Of a DNA stretch of 16,325 bases, positions 15,205 to 16,325 are shown in pieces. Position numbers and translations under genes: made by a program. This DNA is from Nonlabens sp. (GTDB lineage Bacteria > Bacteroidota > Bacteroidia > Flavobacteriales > Flavobacteriaceae), in NCBI GenBank assembly GCA_023301395.1, contig JALZUY010000030.1, positions 1 through 16,325 of the forward strand, in the 5' to 3' direction. The number at the start of each line of letters is the position of its first letter. The stretch's first letter is position 1. Under the pieces are notes generated by a model, which saw nothing but the letters and a program-made list of their open reading frames with translations, did not search any database and had not been told where the DNA came from.

Positions 15205-15439
15205 AATTTAAAACCATAGTGCAATTTAAGGTAAACTACTTATTATCTAAAACAAGCCAAAACAAATACTTAGCATGTTAATGATTAGTGTTTAATGCTG
15301 TTATAGTTAGTGTTCAAATAAAGCTCATGAGTGTAGGCTTACTGACTTAGAATCTATAAATGCATTTCATCGGATAATACAGGGCAATAAACCTATTGAT
15401 TGATTAAATCCAAATTTGCATTCCCAAAAAAAGACGAAC
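15205..15439. other. AT-rich intergenic region with leader of the small ORF
   Basis: No open frame or repeat with support was found between the terminator and the small ORF. CAAATTTGCA (15411-15420) resembles the -7 box plus start region TAnnTTTGCA common in flavobacteria, with C instead of the first T. It lies 19 bases before the ORF's ATG and shares the 12 bases AAATCCAAATTT with the region upstream of aat. Confidence 0.35.
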
Positions 15440-15547
15440 ATGGAAACAACCTATCTAGAAGAAAAACGCCCTAATGCAATAGTGGCAACTTATCTGTTTT
15501 TAAAAGGTCTATTCAAATTGATTGTGAAAACATTCTTTGCGTTCTAA
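15440..15547 (+). CDS. Possible small membrane-associated protein, 35 residues
   Basis: The frame runs from ATG to TAA: METTYLEEKRPNAIVATYLF followed by LKGLFKLIVKTFFAF. The first half is charged and the second half (from about residue 14) is a hydrophobic or amphipathic helix with spaced lysines, typical of small membrane-bound peptides. A promoter-like TTTGCA lies 19 bases upstream. Nothing else occupies this strand between the hydrolase terminator and the convergent ABC gene. No family was recognised and the ORF is short enough to be chance. Confidence 0.4.
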   Translation: METTYLEEKRPNAIVATYLFLKGLFKLIVKTFFAF

Positions 15548-15606
15548 AACACACTTATCTTAACTAACTGAGTACTGAAAGCTTCAAGACTGCCTACTAA
15601 AAAAAC

Positions 15607-16325
15607 CTATCCCTTAGGAATCGCACTAATCAACTTTTTAGTATAATCTGTTTGTGGATTGCGATAAAGTTCGTCGGCCTCGTTTTGTTCCTCAATTTTT
15701 CCTTGATTCATAACGATTACTTGGTCGCAGAAATACTTTACTACTGCTAAATCATGTGAAATAAATAAATAAGAAAAACCGAAATCTTCTTTAAACTCAT
15801 TGAGTAAATTAAGTACTTGTGCTTGTACAGAAATATCTAGCGCACTTACAGATTCATCACAAACTATTAACTCTGGTTCTAGCGCAACAGTTCTTGCTAT
15901 ACCTATACGCTGTCGCTGTCCACCACTAAACTCATGTGGATATCTATTAAATTGCTCTTGAGTTAAACCTACACGTTCCAATAATTGCATCACACGTTCT
16001 TTGCGGTCTAAGTCACTAGTTCCTATGCCGTGCCATTTCATAGGTTCCATAATCGCCTGTCCAACCGTTAATCGCGGATTCAATGATGCAAATGGATCTT
16101 GAAAAATGATTTGAATCTCTTTTCTCAAAGCACGCATTTTACTGCCTTTAAGGTTTGTAATGTCTTGACCTTTATAAATCAACTGACCACTGGTTATATC
16201 ACGTAAACCAAGAATCATATTACCTAGTGTACTCTTACCACAGCCACTTTCTCCTACTAGACCTAAGGATTCTCCAGAGTATAGCTTAAGGCTTACTCCA
16301 TTTACAGCTGTAAAGTATTCTTGAG
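15607..16325 (-). CDS. Opp/Dpp-type peptide ABC transporter ATP-binding protein, N-terminus outside window
   Basis: About 239 residues are visible and the frame stays open to the window edge. The ATPase core has Walker A GESGCGKST, the Q-loop IIFQDPFASLNPRLTVG, signature FSGGQRQRIGIAR, Walker B LIVCDESVSALD and H-loop ISHD. The wording of the Q-loop and Walker B stretches is that of OppF/DppF, the cytoplasmic ATPase that powers oligo- or dipeptide import, and the closing YRNPQTDYTKKLISAIPKG is also typical. In many Bacteroidota this domain is the second half of a fused double ATPase. Whether that holds here cannot be seen because the gene runs off the window. A start at ATG 16218 would remove Walker A and is wrong. 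Convergent with the small ORF. Confidence 0.93.
   Translation of the reverse strand, partial: QEYFTAVNGVSLKLYSGESLGLVGESGCGKSTLGNMILGLRDITSGQLIYKGQDITNLKGSKMRALRKEIQIIFQDPFASLNPRLTVGQAIMEPMKWHGIGTSDLDRKERVMQLLERVGLTQEQFNRYPHEFSGGQRQRIGIARTVALEPELIVCDESVSALDISVQAQVLNLLNEFKEDFGFSYLFISHDLAVVKYFCDQVIVMNQGKIEEQNEADELYRNPQTDYTKKLISAIPKG

Overview
The window reads as a contig end from a low-GC marine-type member of the Flavobacteriia (Bacteroidota). The evidence is a type IX secretion sorting tail on a very large secreted protein, Bacteroidota-style lipoprotein signals, promoter-like TAnnTTTG boxes instead of E. coli -10 boxes, no obvious Shine-Dalgarno sequences, and typical flavobacterial families (a DUF3127 protein, a kinase with the AHQIGTPLSSL box, an M13 lipoprotein). 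No rRNA, tRNA, CRISPR array, insertion sequence or phage gene was recognised.

Layout. Bases 1-19 are not genomic: they match the Illumina TruSeq adapter almost exactly and cut off the 3' end of feoB. From the left on the minus strand come feoB (partial), feoA (TTG start, 8-base overlap with feoB) and an orphan sensor histidine kinase. A divergent promoter region (3278-3429) separates these from a plus-strand run of flavin reductase, a DUF3127 protein with an SSB-like acidic tail, and a GNAT acetyltransferase, closed by a strong terminator at 5146-5180. Next are aat (leucyl/phenylalanyl-tRNA-protein transferase, GTG start), convergent with tag (3-methyladenine DNA glycosylase I). Tag is divergent from a small NTF2/SnoaL-like lipoprotein. 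The 400 bases after that lipoprotein hold a decayed N-terminus that looks like an S9 prolyl oligopeptidase.

The right half is mostly secreted or envelope proteins. In order they are a 1116-residue beta-propeller protein with a T9SS tail, an M13 zinc metallopeptidase lipoprotein, and a CocE/NonD serine hydrolase with the acidic residues typical of alpha-amino acid ester hydrolases. Each is followed by its own hairpin terminator. A 35-codon small ORF and a partial minus-strand ATPase of an Opp/Dpp-type peptide ABC transporter close the window. The theme is extracellular or periplasmic breakdown of peptides and amino-acid esters, plus peptide import, with ferrous iron uptake at the other end.

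No wholly new multi-gene system was identified. The points most worth a second look are: a perfect 16-base palindrome present twice inside unrelated genes and both times encoding Ala-Phe-Ala-Lys-Ala; the peptidase relic; the SSB-like tail; the ester-hydrolase signature; a candidate operator over the feoAB start; the unannotated small ORF; and the adapter contamination.
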